From: an uncultured Chthonomonas sp.
GTDB taxonomy: Bacteria > Armatimonadota > Chthonomonadetes > Chthonomonadales > CAJBBX01
Direction: 5' to 3'
DNA length: 64,000 nucleotides
Assembly (NCBI GenBank): GCA_903951425.1
Contig: CAJBBX010000148.1
Coordinates: forward strand, 1 to 64,000
Part shown: positions 25,792-37,717 of the stretch, piece by piece
How the letters are laid out: every line of letters starts with the position of its first letter
Numbering within the stretch: the first letter of the stretch is position 1
Translations under genes and position numbers: made by a program
Notes under the pieces: generated by a model
Database searches by the model: none
What the model was told of the DNA's origin: nothing
What the model saw: the letters and a program-made list of their open reading frames with translations, nothing else

Positions 25792-26553
25792 GTGACTACT
25801 AGATTGAGCCGGAGAGCGCTCATAGGCAGCGGGATCGCGGCCGCCGGCGGCCTCCTGCTGCCGGTCGGCGCTGAGGCAGCGCGCAAGCGGCGCGTGGTCG
25901 TCTGGTCCGAGGGCACGGCCCCCAAGCCCGTCTATCCCAACGACATCAACGGGGCCATCGCCGACGGCCTGAAGCCGCTGAAGGGCTGGGACATCCGGGT
26001 CGCCAACATCAACGAGCCCGACCAGGGCCTGCCCGACGACCTGCTGAACAGCACGGATGTGCTCATCTGGTGGGGCCACGCACGGCACGGCGACGTCCAG
26101 GACGCCCTGGTTGAGAAGATCGTGAAGCGTGTGAAGGTCGACGGCATGGGCTTCATTCCCACGCACTCGGCGCACTACTCCAAGCCGCTGCGGGCCGTCC
26201 TGGGCACCAACTGCGGGTGGGCGGGCGGCTACTTCGAGGACGGCTCACCGGTGGAGATCATCGTCAAGGCCCCGAAGCACCCCATCGCCCGCGGCATCAG
26301 CAGCTTCGTGATCCCGAAGACCGAGCGCTACTGCGACCCGTTCGAGGTCCCGACACCGGAGGCCCTCGTCTTCGACGGCGTATACACGCTGCCCAACGGC
26401 ACCAAGCAGAACGCCCAGCAGGGCATGACCTGGACCGTAGGCAAGGGGCGCATCTTCTACTTCCAGCCCGTCCACGAGACCTACCCCTACTACACCATGC
26501 CGGAGGTTGCGCGCATCTTCCGCAACGCCGTGGAGTGGTGCGCCCGCAAGTAG
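25792..26553 (+). CDS. Tat-exported ThuA-domain protein
   Basis: 253 aa. The GTG start follows a GGGAAGGGA ribosome site; the leader LSRRALIGSGIAAAGGLLLPVG is of twin-arginine type. The mature protein is a ThuA (trehalose-utilisation-like, glutamine-amidotransferase fold) domain: VVVWSEGTAPKPVYPNDING, DVLIWWGHARHGDV, GFIPTHSAHYSKPLRAVLG and IFYFQPVHETYPYY are family signatures. ThuA-like proteins accompany sugar-oxidation genes in many heterotrophs; the biochemical role is not settled. It is 25 bases upstream of the UROD-like gene and probably co-transcribed with it. Copy 2 of the duplicated leader region covers its 5' end. Confidence 0.85.
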   Translation: MTTRLSRRALIGSGIAAAGGLLLPVGAEAARKRRVVVWSEGTAPKPVYPNDINGAIADGLKPLKGWDIRVANINEPDQGLPDDLLNSTDVLIWWGHARHGDVQDALVEKIVKRVKVDGMGFIPTHSAHYSKPLRAVLGTNCGWAGGYFEDGSPVEIIVKAPKHPIARGISSFVIPKTERYCDPFEVPTPEALVFDGVYTLPNGTKQNAQQGMTWTVGKGRIFYFQPVHETYPYYTMPEVARIFRNAVEWCARK

Positions 26554-26578
26554 TATCGCCGCCCCACAGGAGAACCCA

Positions 26579-27580
26579 ATGACGCCTCGTGAGCGCTTTC
26601 GCGCTGTGCTGGAGTTCCGTGCGCCGGACGACCGGATGCCCATGGTGGAGTGGGCGGCCTGGTGGGATACCACCTTCAACCGATGGAAGACCGAGGGGCT
26701 TCCGGCCGATATGGGCTGGGACGAGTCGCTGCGCCACTTCGGGCTGGACCCGCTGGTCTGCATCGGCGCAAGCGGCATCGGGCCCAACTGCCCGCGAGCC
26801 ACGTCGCACGGCGGAGCCATCGTCCGCGACGAGTCCGACTACGAGGCCGTGCTGCCGCACCTCTATGCAGACGCCACGATCGAGGCGCTCCTGGCCTCGG
26901 CGGTCTCGCTGAAGGAGAGGCACGACCGGGGCGAGATCGTCATCCGGCTCTGGCTGGACGGCTTCTTCTGGTTCCCGCGCATCCTCCTGGGTATCGAGCC
27001 CCACCTCTACGCCTTCCACGACCAGCCCGCCCTGCTCCACCGCATCAACGAAGACCTCACGCATTTCAACCTGCGGGCGGTGGAGGCCCTCTTCCCGGTC
27101 CTCAAGCCCGACATGGTGGGCTTCGCCGAGGACATGTCGTACAACCACGGCCCCATGCTCTCGCAACGGCAGTTCGAGGCCTTCCTCGCGCCCTACTACC
27201 GGCGGCTCAACCCGGCCATCGCAGGATACGGCGTGCGCGTGCTGGTGGACAGCGACGGCGATATCACCCGCATGGCCCCCTGGCTGCTCGACGTCGGCAT
27301 CGAGGGCGTCTACCCGCTGGAGAGGCAGGCCGGCGTCGACGTGGCAGCGTTGCGGCGGCAGTTCCCGAGCCTGCTGATGATGGGCGGATACGACAAGATG
27401 GTCATGCCCCTCGGCGAGGCCGCCATGCGAGCCGAGTTTGAGCGCCTCCTGCCCGTCATGCGCGGAGGCGGCTTCATCCCGTCGGTGGACCACCAGACGC
27501 CGCCCGGCGTCTCCTTGGAGAACTACCGGATCTACATATCCCTCTTCCGCGAGTACGCCGAACGGGCTGTCCGGGGGTAG
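26579..27580 (+). CDS. Uroporphyrinogen decarboxylase-like protein (methyltransferase-related)
   Basis: 333-aa TIM-barrel protein of the UROD/MtaA/CmuA superfamily, starting MTPRERFRAVLEFRAPDD, a typical opening. CAGGAG lies 5 bases before the ATG. The barrel includes GFAEDMSYNHGPMLSQRQFEAFLAPYYRRL and PSVDHQTPPGVSLENYRIY, which are features of the uncharacterised UROD-like branch common in Armatimonadota and Planctomycetota, not of the haem enzyme. The His-x-Cys zinc ligand motif of corrinoid methyltransferases is absent (the equivalent strand reads VLVDSDGDI). No haem or corrinoid gene is near, so the reaction is unknown. It follows the ThuA gene closely and ends at a strong hairpin. Confidence 0.8.
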   Translation: MTPRERFRAVLEFRAPDDRMPMVEWAAWWDTTFNRWKTEGLPADMGWDESLRHFGLDPLVCIGASGIGPNCPRATSHGGAIVRDESDYEAVLPHLYADATIEALLASAVSLKERHDRGEIVIRLWLDGFFWFPRILLGIEPHLYAFHDQPALLHRINEDLTHFNLRAVEALFPVLKPDMVGFAEDMSYNHGPMLSQRQFEAFLAPYYRRLNPAIAGYGVRVLVDSDGDITRMAPWLLDVGIEGVYPLERQAGVDVAALRRQFPSLLMMGGYDKMVMPLGEAAMRAEFERLLPVMRGGGFIPSVDHQTPPGVSLENYRIYISLFREYAERAVRG

Positions 27581-27599
27581 GAACTGCCTTGCCAGTAGG

Positions 27600-29050
<1,451 letters not shown>

Positions 29051-29064
29051 CCCGTAACTCACCA

Positions 29065-29101
29065 CGACGGGGCGGATGGCCTGGCGCCGTTCGCCCCGTC
29101 G
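29065..29101 (+). terminator. Hairpin between enolase and pyruvate kinase
   Basis: CGACGGGGCG (29065-29074) pairs perfectly with CGCCCCGTCG (29092-29101), with further possible pairing inside. It lies 14 bases after the eno stop and 13 bases before the pyk ATG, and has no T-run. It may be a partial terminator or an mRNA-processing or translation-control hairpin rather than a full stop. Confidence 0.5.
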
Positions 29102-29114
29102 CCACAGGTGGCCC

Positions 29115-30533
<1,419 letters not shown>

Positions 30534-30547
30534 GGCGGCCGCAGGGC

Positions 30548-30844
30548 ATGACTATGGCCTATCGAACCTCCAATGGAATGACCTCACTCCTCGTGACCGT
30601 GGGTGTCGCCGCCGCCCTGGTCGGCGTCGTCTTCACCTACCGGGTCCTCGCGGCGCCCTACTACGAAGCCGCCATACTGGCCGAGCAGAACCGTAAGCTG
30701 GCACAGAAGGCCTTCGTTGAGGCGAAGAAGGCCAACGACGCCGAGCGCCAGACCGAGTACCTGCGCACAAGCGCCGGGCTGGAGTGGCTCGCCCGAGAAA
30801 ACGGCAAGGTGAAGCCGGGCGAGAAGCCGCTGGTCGATCCGTAG
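30548..30844 (+). CDS. FtsB/DivIC-like septum-formation protein
   Basis: 98-aa bitopic protein. A single transmembrane helix (about residues 12-32, TSLLVTVGVAAALVGVVFTYRV) is followed by a helical, coiled-coil-prone stretch (EQNRKLAQKAFVEAKKANDAERQTEYL). The end, LEWLARENGKVKPGEKPLV, matches the C terminus of FtsB/DivIC proteins, which typically read IERLAREKLGMVKPGE. In many bacteria ftsB lies directly downstream of eno, which supports the call. The gene starts 14 bases after pyk, so it is probably in the same transcript. It would act in the divisome by pairing with FtsL and FtsQ, neither of which is in the window. Confidence 0.65.
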   Translation: MTMAYRTSNGMTSLLVTVGVAAALVGVVFTYRVLAAPYYEAAILAEQNRKLAQKAFVEAKKANDAERQTEYLRTSAGLEWLARENGKVKPGEKPLVDP

Positions 30845-30865
30845 CCCCGCAAACTCCCCGGGCCT

Positions 30866-32044
30866 CTACTTGGGCGGTTGCGGCCGGGCCTCGGCCTCCT
30901 TCAGCAGGGGCTCGATCTCGAACCCCAGCGGCGCGCCTTGGCTGATCTTGCGGCGGGCCGAGACGATGGCCTCTTCGAGCCCGGGCGGCGTCTCGCGCTT
31001 CCACCAGCTCATCCGCTCGCTGTAGCACCAGACGTACTTGTCCGTGGTGTAGAGCGCCCAGTAGGTGTTGTGCTCGAACCAGCGGGCGCGCTCAACGGGG
31101 CTCATGCGGTAGCTCGTGTAGCTCTCCGGGTTGGGCTGCCGTAGCGCGAAGTTCTGGTCGACATAGAGGGCCATGCCCACCTGCACCTGCCGGTCGTACT
31201 TCGGCCGTAGCTCCGGAGGGATCAGCAGCCGTGCGCGGCTCCGGATGGCGTGATAGGCCCGGAAGTACTGCTCCCGCGTGGTGGTGTAGTAGGCCATCTC
31301 GTTGCCGTCGACGAACCGTGCGCCGTGGCTCGCGCCCTCCAGCATCCCCACGAAGAAGTCCGGCATGAGACCCCACGAGCGTTCCTGCAGCCGCTTGCCG
31401 CGCTCGGGCTCGGGTACGTCGGCCAGGTCGCCCATGAGGCTGACATGGAAGAAGGTGAGGATCACCGCGGCGGGGAGCGACTTCTCGAAGGCCCGCATGA
31501 GCTGCGCGCCGCGCTTGCGCACCTGGGCGCGGTACTCGGCGAAGCTGCGCGACGAGGCTCGAGGCTGCTTGGCGTAGTTCCAGAGGTCGAAGTCGTACGG
31601 TTCGGGGTCGAAGCAGATGCCCGCCAGCGGGCCCGATCGGGCCGCCCGCACGAGGAGCCGCGCGTTGCCCTCGACGGCCTTCCACTGGGCGTCGTCGAAC
31701 CAGTCCCACCCGGGCGGCGGCGAGCCCCAGATCAGCACGAAGTTCTCGTTGAAGCGCTCGAAGCGGAGCGACTTCAGAATGCGCTGGTCCTCGGCGAAGG
31801 CGGCCGGAGTCAGGGGCTTGGTCACGAACGCGTTGTAGCCCCCGTCTAACCGGTAGATGACGCCCTCGAACGGGCGCTGCTCCATGGCCTTCTGGCCGGC
31901 CTGCAACTGGGCGGGGTTCGGCACATCCCAGCCGTACTCGATGAGCTTCTTGCCCCGCAGGTCCGCCAGGTCGGCGGCGGGCGCCCCCGTCGCCGCCAGG
32001 ACGGCCACCAGGAAGGGCAGGGCGCCATTCACGAACGATCTCAT
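30866..32044 (-). CDS. Secreted protein of unknown function, possible TIM barrel
   Basis: 392-aa exported protein (signal peptide MRSFVNGALPFLVAVLAATGAPA). No family recognised. Alternating hydrophobic strands separated by helices (LIEYGWDVPNP, GVIYRLDG, ENFVLIWGSPPPGW, LAGICFDPEPYDF, AVILTFFHVSLMGD, KYVWCYSERMSWW) suggest a TIM barrel. The acids in GICFDPEPYDF and the Glu in WCYSERMSW lie at strand ends, as in glycoside hydrolases. A GGAGG ribosome site lies 7 bases before the ATG. It is transcribed towards the FtsB-like gene, with a 21-base gap, and divergently from the rhamnosidase-like gene, so the 157-base spacer may hold promoters for both. Candidate new glycosidase or sugar-binding family. 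Confidence 0.6.
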   Translation of the reverse strand: MRSFVNGALPFLVAVLAATGAPAADLADLRGKKLIEYGWDVPNPAQLQAGQKAMEQRPFEGVIYRLDGGYNAFVTKPLTPAAFAEDQRILKSLRFERFNENFVLIWGSPPPGWDWFDDAQWKAVEGNARLLVRAARSGPLAGICFDPEPYDFDLWNYAKQPRASSRSFAEYRAQVRKRGAQLMRAFEKSLPAAVILTFFHVSLMGDLADVPEPERGKRLQERSWGLMPDFFVGMLEGASHGARFVDGNEMAYYTTTREQYFRAYHAIRSRARLLIPPELRPKYDRQVQVGMALYVDQNFALRQPNPESYTSYRMSPVERARWFEHNTYWALYTTDKYVWCYSERMSWWKRETPPGLEEAIVSARRKISQGAPLGFEIEPLLKEAEARPQPPK

Positions 32045-32201
32045 TCTGAACCTCCGCTTCGGCGTGACTTCGGGCTGAGGATACCTTGCGCCGGGCGCAC
32101 GGAGCGGGCATTCGCCTCCATACGTCCTTCTTCAGTGCAGGAGCGTCGCGCCCTTTCGCCGTATATACGTGTACGATCGCGCCCCAGCAAGGATGCCAAC
32201 C

Positions 32202-35200
32202 ATGCCGAACCGGACCTTAGCCGCCGCTGCCGCCGCCGTCCTCGCCGCACTGGGTCCGTGGGCGCGCTGTGCCCCGGCCCCGAAGGCGCCCCAGCCTGCC
32301 GTGCCGGCCCCCGCCGGCATCGCCGCTTTGCAGGCCAAGTTCGCCAAGCCGCCGCGCACCATGGGGCCCATGCCGGTCTGGTGGTGGAGCGGCGACGACC
32401 TGGACGCCAAGCGGCTCATCTGGCAGATGGACCGCATGGTGGAGGCGCGCGTCTACAACGCCGTGGTGGCCCATGTTTCGCCCACCAGCGGCCTCTACGG
32501 CTCCGCCGCCGACCGGCCCCGATTCCTCTCGGAGGAGTGGTGGCGCGTCGTCGCGCCGGTGGTGAAGCACGCCAAGGCCGTCGGGTTGCGCCTCTGGTTC
32601 TCCGACCACCTGGGCTTCCCCTCGGCCGGTATCCAGGACCGCCTCCTCGCCCGCAGGCCCGAGTGCCGGGCGCGCGACCTCGAGGTGACCGAGAACAATG
32701 CGGTGGGCCCCGCAGACATCGAGGCCGTTGGTGAGGCGCGTCCGCTGGCCATCTTCGCGCTGGAGTTGCCGCGCAAGGGCGCCGCACCGACCTTGGGGTG
32801 CCGCATCATCGACTTCAGCGCCGCCGCCGCCGCCGGGCGCAGCCTGCGCGTTCCCGAGGGGTTCTGGCGCGTCCTCACGTTCACCGAGACCCCCGGCGCG
32901 TTCGACTACCTCTCGCCCAAGGCCTCCGCGCTGCTGCTCGATACGGTCCAGGGAGCCATGGAGCGCCGGCTCGGGCCCTATCTCGGCTCCACCGTGGCGG
33001 GCACCTGCCGCGCCGACATGGCGTCGCCGAACCGGTGGACCGCCGGCTTCCTGGAGAAGTTCCGCAAGCGCAAGGGCTACGACCTCCGCTCCCGCCTGCC
33101 GTTGCTGCTGTACGACGTGCGGCCTACGTCCGGCAAGCTACGGTGTGATGTGGCCTCCGTTCAGGCCGCCCTGCTGGAGGAGGCCCTACTGCAGCCGTCG
33201 TCCGCCTGGCATGCCAGGCACGGCATGCGTCTGCTGAACGAGCCGCCGGTGGGCTTTGACAATCCCATCGAGGCGCAGTCGGCCTTCCCCGAGTCGCTCC
33301 GAGCGCTCCGCTGGGCCGCGTCGCAGGGCTCCGATGACGCCGCATCGCTGAAGGCCCTCAGTTCGGCCGCACATGCCCGCGGGCGCCCGGGCGCCTGGAT
33401 GCTGGGGGGCGCCGACGCCGGCTGGGACCAGACGCTGGAGCAGAGCGCCCGGGCCGTGGAGGCCGCAGCCCTGCGCGGTGCGGCGCTGTTCAGCCCCAGC
33501 AACTTCCTCTACGCCACGCAGGCGGGATGGTGGGAGTGGGCCAACCCCGGCGGCTCCTTCCGGCAGCCGACCTGGCGCCAGCATGCCCTCTTCGCCGACC
33601 ACGTGGCTCGCATCGGCGTCATGGCCTCGGGCGGGAGCCACCGCTGCGACGTGGCCCTGGTCTACCCCTCCAGCGCCATCATGGCCTCCATGGATCCCCT
33701 GAGCGGCTCCCTGGTGGCTGCGAGGGCGCGGCAGGCGGCCGCCGTCCGCGATGCCTACGTGGCCACGCGCAGGGCGCTGGACGCCGCGGGGCTCGATTAC
33801 GACGTGCTTGACGAGACGACGCTGGCCGGGGGCATCGCCGGCGCGGAGCGTCTGCGCGTGGCCGGCGAGGCGTACCGCGCCTTGCTGCTACCGGGGCTGA
33901 CGACCTTCGCCGCCCGGGCCGCATCACGCGTCCGCGAGCATCGCCTGGCCGGCGGCATTGTGGCCACCGTAGGCGCGTTGCCCTCCGAGGCCGCCGAGGT
34001 CGGCGCCAGGGACAGCTCCATGGCGGCCGACCTCCGAACCGCCTTCGCACCGCGCGGCCCGGGCATGGCACTCTCCGGCACGACGGCTTCCGGCGCGGTG
34101 CAGGCCCTGCTGGGAGCCCTGGGCCGGCATGCCTCGCCCGTAGGCAGGACGCTCCACCGCGCGGTGGCCGACGGCGACTGGTTCTTCGTGACCGGCGCGC
34201 CGGGCGGCTCGGAGACGGCCTGGTTTCGAGCCGATGGGCGCCCCGAGGTATGGAACCCCTACACCGGTAGTTGCGCGCCCGTCCGCCCGGTGGGCGTGAG
34301 CAAGGGCGCCGTCGGCCTGCGGCTCTCCTACACCGAGAGTCCCGCGCTACTGGTCGTCTTCCGCCGCGACGCCGCCGGCGCGGTCGCACGGCCCACTGTG
34401 GCGTTGGGCCCCGTGCGCCCCGCCGAAGCCCCGGCCTCGGCCGGTTCGGCGCGCCAGGTCCGCCTGGCGCCGGAGTGGAGCGTCTCGCTGGCGCAGACCG
34501 CCGACAACCGTTGGGGCGACTTCGCGTTGCCGCCCACGCGCGGCATGCTACCCGTGGAGTGCCGCCGGTTCCGCTACCGCGAGGAGCGATTGGGCGAGGA
34601 CGGCGTCGCGCTGGGCTGGCACGAGCCCGAGGCCGCGCCCGGCGAGTGGAACTGGGTGACAGCCGGGTTCGGCCAGCGGTGGTGGATCAGCGGCGAGGTG
34701 CCGCCCAAGTCTGACCTGCCGCTGCCGGGCCCGGACACCGGCGTCTGGACCCCCTCCGCCCCCATGTGGGCGCCGGCGGTCTATTCCACCCGCCTCGGCA
34801 TCGAGAAGGACCCGGTCCATCATGCAACGTTCGGCCCCAAGGGGCGTGTGCCGGACGAGTACCTGGACCTGGGCATCGGGGCCGAGGGGGCCACGCGCTA
34901 CGCCGTCACCTTCCTCCACAGTCCCGTGGAGACGCAGGCCACGGCATGGCTCGGCGGCAACGGCAGGCCGCAGCTTTGCGTCAATGGTGAGTGGCTGGTC
35001 GAGGGCCAGACCACGGTGCGCCTCATGGCAGGCTACAACGCGGTGGCCCTGCGGCTCAGGCAACCCGCACACTCGCGCCTGCGGGCCTTCCTGCATTTGG
35101 GTCCTCCCGGCCTTTCGGCCTGGCGGCCAGCTTGGATCTGGTATCCCGAGGCGCCGTTGCCGGGCGTCACCCGCATCTTCCGCACGACCCTGAACTTGGA

Positions 35201-36296
35201 GACTGTGCCCGAGCGCGTGGAGGCGCTGATCACCGCCGACAACTCCTACGCCCTCTTCGTCAACGGGCGGCCAGTGGGGCGCGACGGCGGGAGTAGCGCG
35301 GCATTCTGGCAGAGCGCCGAGACCTACTCCATCCGCCAGTACCTGCACGCCGGCGCCAACGTCATCGCTGTGCGCGTTCACAACCTGACGGGGCAGGCGG
35401 GGCTCCTGGCCGCCATCCGTTCCTATGACGAGCATGGCGCACCCAAGGACCTCCTGACCACCGGTCCCGCCTGGCGCGCCGGCAAGGACGCCCCCAACGG
35501 CTGGAACCGCGCCGGGTTCGACGACTCCTACTGGCCCGAAGCCATGGTGGCGGGTTGGTACCCCTGCGAGCCCTGGGGTTGGATTCAGGGCATGGAGGAC
35601 CTGCGCGGAGCCGTGCTGCCCGACTCGGGCTGGCTGAACGGCCGGACCGCGCCATGGGCCGCGGCCATCACCGTCGACCCCCGCCCCGGACTCCGGAAGA
35701 GCGTGGGTTGGTACCGGTTCGATCTGCCGCCCGGCACGACCACGGTGGACCTGAGCCTCTGGGGCCGCTACCGGGTCTTCATCGGCGGCAAAGAGTGCGT
35801 TCCGGCGGAGAACGGCATCGTCACGGTGCCCGCCGAGCTCGTCGCCCGTGGCGCCGTCTGTGCGCTCCGGGTGCAGCAACCCGCCGGGCGCTACGAGGGC
35901 GCCGTGTTCGAGGCTCCGGTGCGGTTCACGGTCGGCTCCGGGCGCATGGCGCTGGGGCCGTGGTCAGCCCAGGGGCTCGGCTCTTACTCCGGCGGCGTGC
36001 AGTACCAGCAGACGGTGGATCTGCCCTCGTCCGCGTCGGACGCCGCGCTGGACCTGGGAGCCGTGCAGGGAGCCGCCGAGGTGAGCGTGAATGGCCGTTC
36101 GGCAGGCGTCAGGCTCTGGCCGCCGTACCGGTTCGGGCTGAACGGCCTGCTGCGCAAGGGGCCCAACAGGATCAGCGTGACGGTCTATAACACGGCCGCA
36201 TCCTGGTTCGGCGCGGGTAGGCCAGGCCCGTACGCGCCGACGGAACCAGACGACTCCGGGTGGCTCGGACCGGCGTCGCTCACGGCAGGCAGGTAG
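32202..36296 (+). CDS. GH106-like alpha-L-rhamnosidase, multidomain, secreted
   Basis: 1364-aa exported hydrolase. Signal peptide at residues 1-24 (MPNRTLAAAAAAVLAALGPWARC). The catalytic part resembles GH106 and related large hydrolases: MGPMPVWWWSGDDLDAKRLIWQMDRMVEA, VGLRLWFSDHLGFPSAG, a middle barrel with FLEKFRKRKGYDL, and an amidotransferase-like segment (about 550-650) with LRVAGEAYRALLLPGLTTF. From about 880 onward come beta-sandwich modules: a Bac_rhamnosid_N-like domain (PAWIWYPEAPLPGVTRIFRTTL, DNSYALFVNGRPVGRDG) and a jelly roll near the end (VSVNGRSAGVRLWPPYRF). ATG 32202 has AAGGA 8 bases upstream. Likely removes L-rhamnose from plant or algal polysaccharides; specificity is inference. 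Confidence 0.75.
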   Translation: MPNRTLAAAAAAVLAALGPWARCAPAPKAPQPAVPAPAGIAALQAKFAKPPRTMGPMPVWWWSGDDLDAKRLIWQMDRMVEARVYNAVVAHVSPTSGLYGSAADRPRFLSEEWWRVVAPVVKHAKAVGLRLWFSDHLGFPSAGIQDRLLARRPECRARDLEVTENNAVGPADIEAVGEARPLAIFALELPRKGAAPTLGCRIIDFSAAAAAGRSLRVPEGFWRVLTFTETPGAFDYLSPKASALLLDTVQGAMERRLGPYLGSTVAGTCRADMASPNRWTAGFLEKFRKRKGYDLRSRLPLLLYDVRPTSGKLRCDVASVQAALLEEALLQPSSAWHARHGMRLLNEPPVGFDNPIEAQSAFPESLRALRWAASQGSDDAASLKALSSAAHARGRPGAWMLGGADAGWDQTLEQSARAVEAAALRGAALFSPSNFLYATQAGWWEWANPGGSFRQPTWRQHALFADHVARIGVMASGGSHRCDVALVYPSSAIMASMDPLSGSLVAARARQAAAVRDAYVATRRALDAAGLDYDVLDETTLAGGIAGAERLRVAGEAYRALLLPGLTTFAARAASRVREHRLAGGIVATVGALPSEAAEVGARDSSMAADLRTAFAPRGPGMALSGTTASGAVQALLGALGRHASPVGRTLHRAVADGDWFFVTGAPGGSETAWFRADGRPEVWNPYTGSCAPVRPVGVSKGAVGLRLSYTESPALLVVFRRDAAGAVARPTVALGPVRPAEAPASAGSARQVRLAPEWSVSLAQTADNRWGDFALPPTRGMLPVECRRFRYREERLGEDGVALGWHEPEAAPGEWNWVTAGFGQRWWISGEVPPKSDLPLPGPDTGVWTPSAPMWAPAVYSTRLGIEKDPVHHATFGPKGRVPDEYLDLGIGAEGATRYAVTFLHSPVETQATAWLGGNGRPQLCVNGEWLVEGQTTVRLMAGYNAVALRLRQPAHSRLRAFLHLGPPGLSAWRPAWIWYPEAPLPGVTRIFRTTLNLETVPERVEALITADNSYALFVNGRPVGRDGGSSAAFWQSAETYSIRQYLHAGANVIAVRVHNLTGQAGLLAAIRSYDEHGAPKDLLTTGPAWRAGKDAPNGWNRAGFDDSYWPEAMVAGWYPCEPWGWIQGMEDLRGAVLPDSGWLNGRTAPWAAAITVDPRPGLRKSVGWYRFDLPPGTTTVDLSLWGRYRVFIGGKECVPAENGIVTVPAELVARGAVCALRVQQPAGRYEGAVFEAPVRFTVGSGRMALGPWSAQGLGSYSGGVQYQQTVDLPSSASDAALDLGAVQGAAEVSVNGRSAGVRLWPPYRFGLNGLLRKGPNRISVTVYNTAASWFGAGRPGPYAPTEPDDSGWLGPASLTAGR

Positions 36297-36433
36297 TCTG
36301 GCGGAAACCGACTAACCGCGCGAACCCGTGGATAGGGGCGCGGCGAGATAGCGAGTGGCAGGCTGTCATCGCCTAGGCGTCCACAATACTGCCAAAGTCG
36401 GCCGCACGGCATTCGGCCGAAGGGAGGGCCGAC

Positions 36434-37717
36434 ATGGGGCTCGTACACGTTGGCTGCTGCGTCATCCTACTCTGCCTGCTTGTCGTGGGCGCTCGGGCTG
36501 ACGACAAGTCGTCGCCAAAGGAGCCGTATGAGGCTTACCTGCGGCACAGCGCCGTGCCGAAGGCGACGCTGGACGGGTTCCTGCAGGGCCCGGCCTGGGC
36601 GCGGTTCGATCCCGAACTGGGCTACGTGCTTGCCAACTACATGCCGTCCGATGGCCTGGACAAGAGCGCCACGATCTCGACGGCGCAGGCCGATGGGGCC
36701 CGCACCTCCTTCATGTACGCGGGCAAGCCCTGCCGGATCAACACCTATGGCGACAGCTTTACGCAGTGCCACCAGGTGAGTGATGGCGAGACGTGGCAGG
36801 AGTATCTCGCGGCCCATCTGGGCGAACCGGTTCGAAACTTCGGCATGGGGGGCTATGGCGTCTACCAGGCCTACCGCCGGATGGTCCGCGAGGAGCAGAC
36901 GCCCCGCCGCGCCGAGTACGTCATCTTCTACATCTGGGGCGACGACCACATCCGTAGCCTGCTCCGCTGCCGGCATGCCATCATCTACCGCTGGTGGGAC
37001 CACCAGGGCGGCCGCGCCTTCCACAACAACTTCTGGGCCAACCTCGAGATGGACCCCGCCACCGGCCGGTTCGTGGAGAAGGAGAACCTGCTCCCGACGC
37101 CGGAGTCGCTCCACCAGATGGCGGACCCGCAGCGGATGGTCGACCTGCTCCGCGACGACCTTGCGCTGAGGCTCTTCGCCTTTCATCTCGGCCTCATCGA
37201 AGATCTGGACCGCGCAGCGATAGATGGGCTCGCGGCACATCTGGGCTTCGCCTGGGACTGGAGCCGGGAAGCTGACCTGGCCGCCCAGGCTGGCGAGCTA
37301 CTGGACCTCTACTCGCTGCGGGCGACAATTCACGTGCTGGACAAGGCGCGGGAGTTCGCCCGAAAGAAGAGCAAGAAGCTGCTGGTAGTCTTGTTCGACC
37401 CGGCCCGCGTCCTGCCCGCACTGCGCGACGGCAAGCCGAGGTATGACCAGGCGGTACTCGACTACCTGGTGCGCGAGAAGGTCAACCACTTCGACATGAA
37501 CCAGGTCCAGGTCGCCGACTTCCGGAAGCAGAAGTTGCCGTACGCGGACTACATGAACCAGTACTTCATCGGCCACTACAACCCCCGGGGGAACCACTTC
37601 TTCGCCTACGCGATCAAGGATACCGTGGTTGAGTGGCTCGATCCGAGACCCATCACCTACCAGAAGCGTGACCCGGTGTCGGTCGGTTTTCGGGGCTACC
37701 TGCCTGGGACGCCTTGA
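36434..37717 (+). CDS. Secreted SGNH/GDSL-family hydrolase
   Basis: 427-aa exported protein. Leader MGLVHVGCCVILLCLLVVGARA. Block I is INTYGDSFTQC (catalytic Ser in GDS, about residue 106), followed by NFGMGGYGVYQA (Gly of block II) and YIWGDDHIRS. Near the end GHYNPRGNHFFAYAI supplies a probable catalytic His with a preceding Asn instead of the usual Asp. This layout resembles AlgX/DltD-like carbohydrate O-acetyl esterases or transferases. AGGGAGGG lies about 8 bases before the ATG. It stands alone downstream of the rhamnosidase-like gene (137-base gap with no clear terminator). Likely acts on acyl groups of polysaccharide outside the cytoplasm; direction of reaction unknown. Confidence 0.72.
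   Translation: MGLVHVGCCVILLCLLVVGARADDKSSPKEPYEAYLRHSAVPKATLDGFLQGPAWARFDPELGYVLANYMPSDGLDKSATISTAQADGARTSFMYAGKPCRINTYGDSFTQCHQVSDGETWQEYLAAHLGEPVRNFGMGGYGVYQAYRRMVREEQTPRRAEYVIFYIWGDDHIRSLLRCRHAIIYRWWDHQGGRAFHNNFWANLEMDPATGRFVEKENLLPTPESLHQMADPQRMVDLLRDDLALRLFAFHLGLIEDLDRAAIDGLAAHLGFAWDWSREADLAAQAGELLDLYSLRATIHVLDKAREFARKKSKKLLVVLFDPARVLPALRDGKPRYDQAVLDYLVREKVNHFDMNQVQVADFRKQKLPYADYMNQYFIGHYNPRGNHFFAYAIKDTVVEWLDPRPITYQKRDPVSVGFRGYLPGTP

Noticed and set aside
26579-27580. Calling this gene hemE
   Set aside because: Lacks the haem-enzyme context and resembles the divergent UROD-like branch instead.
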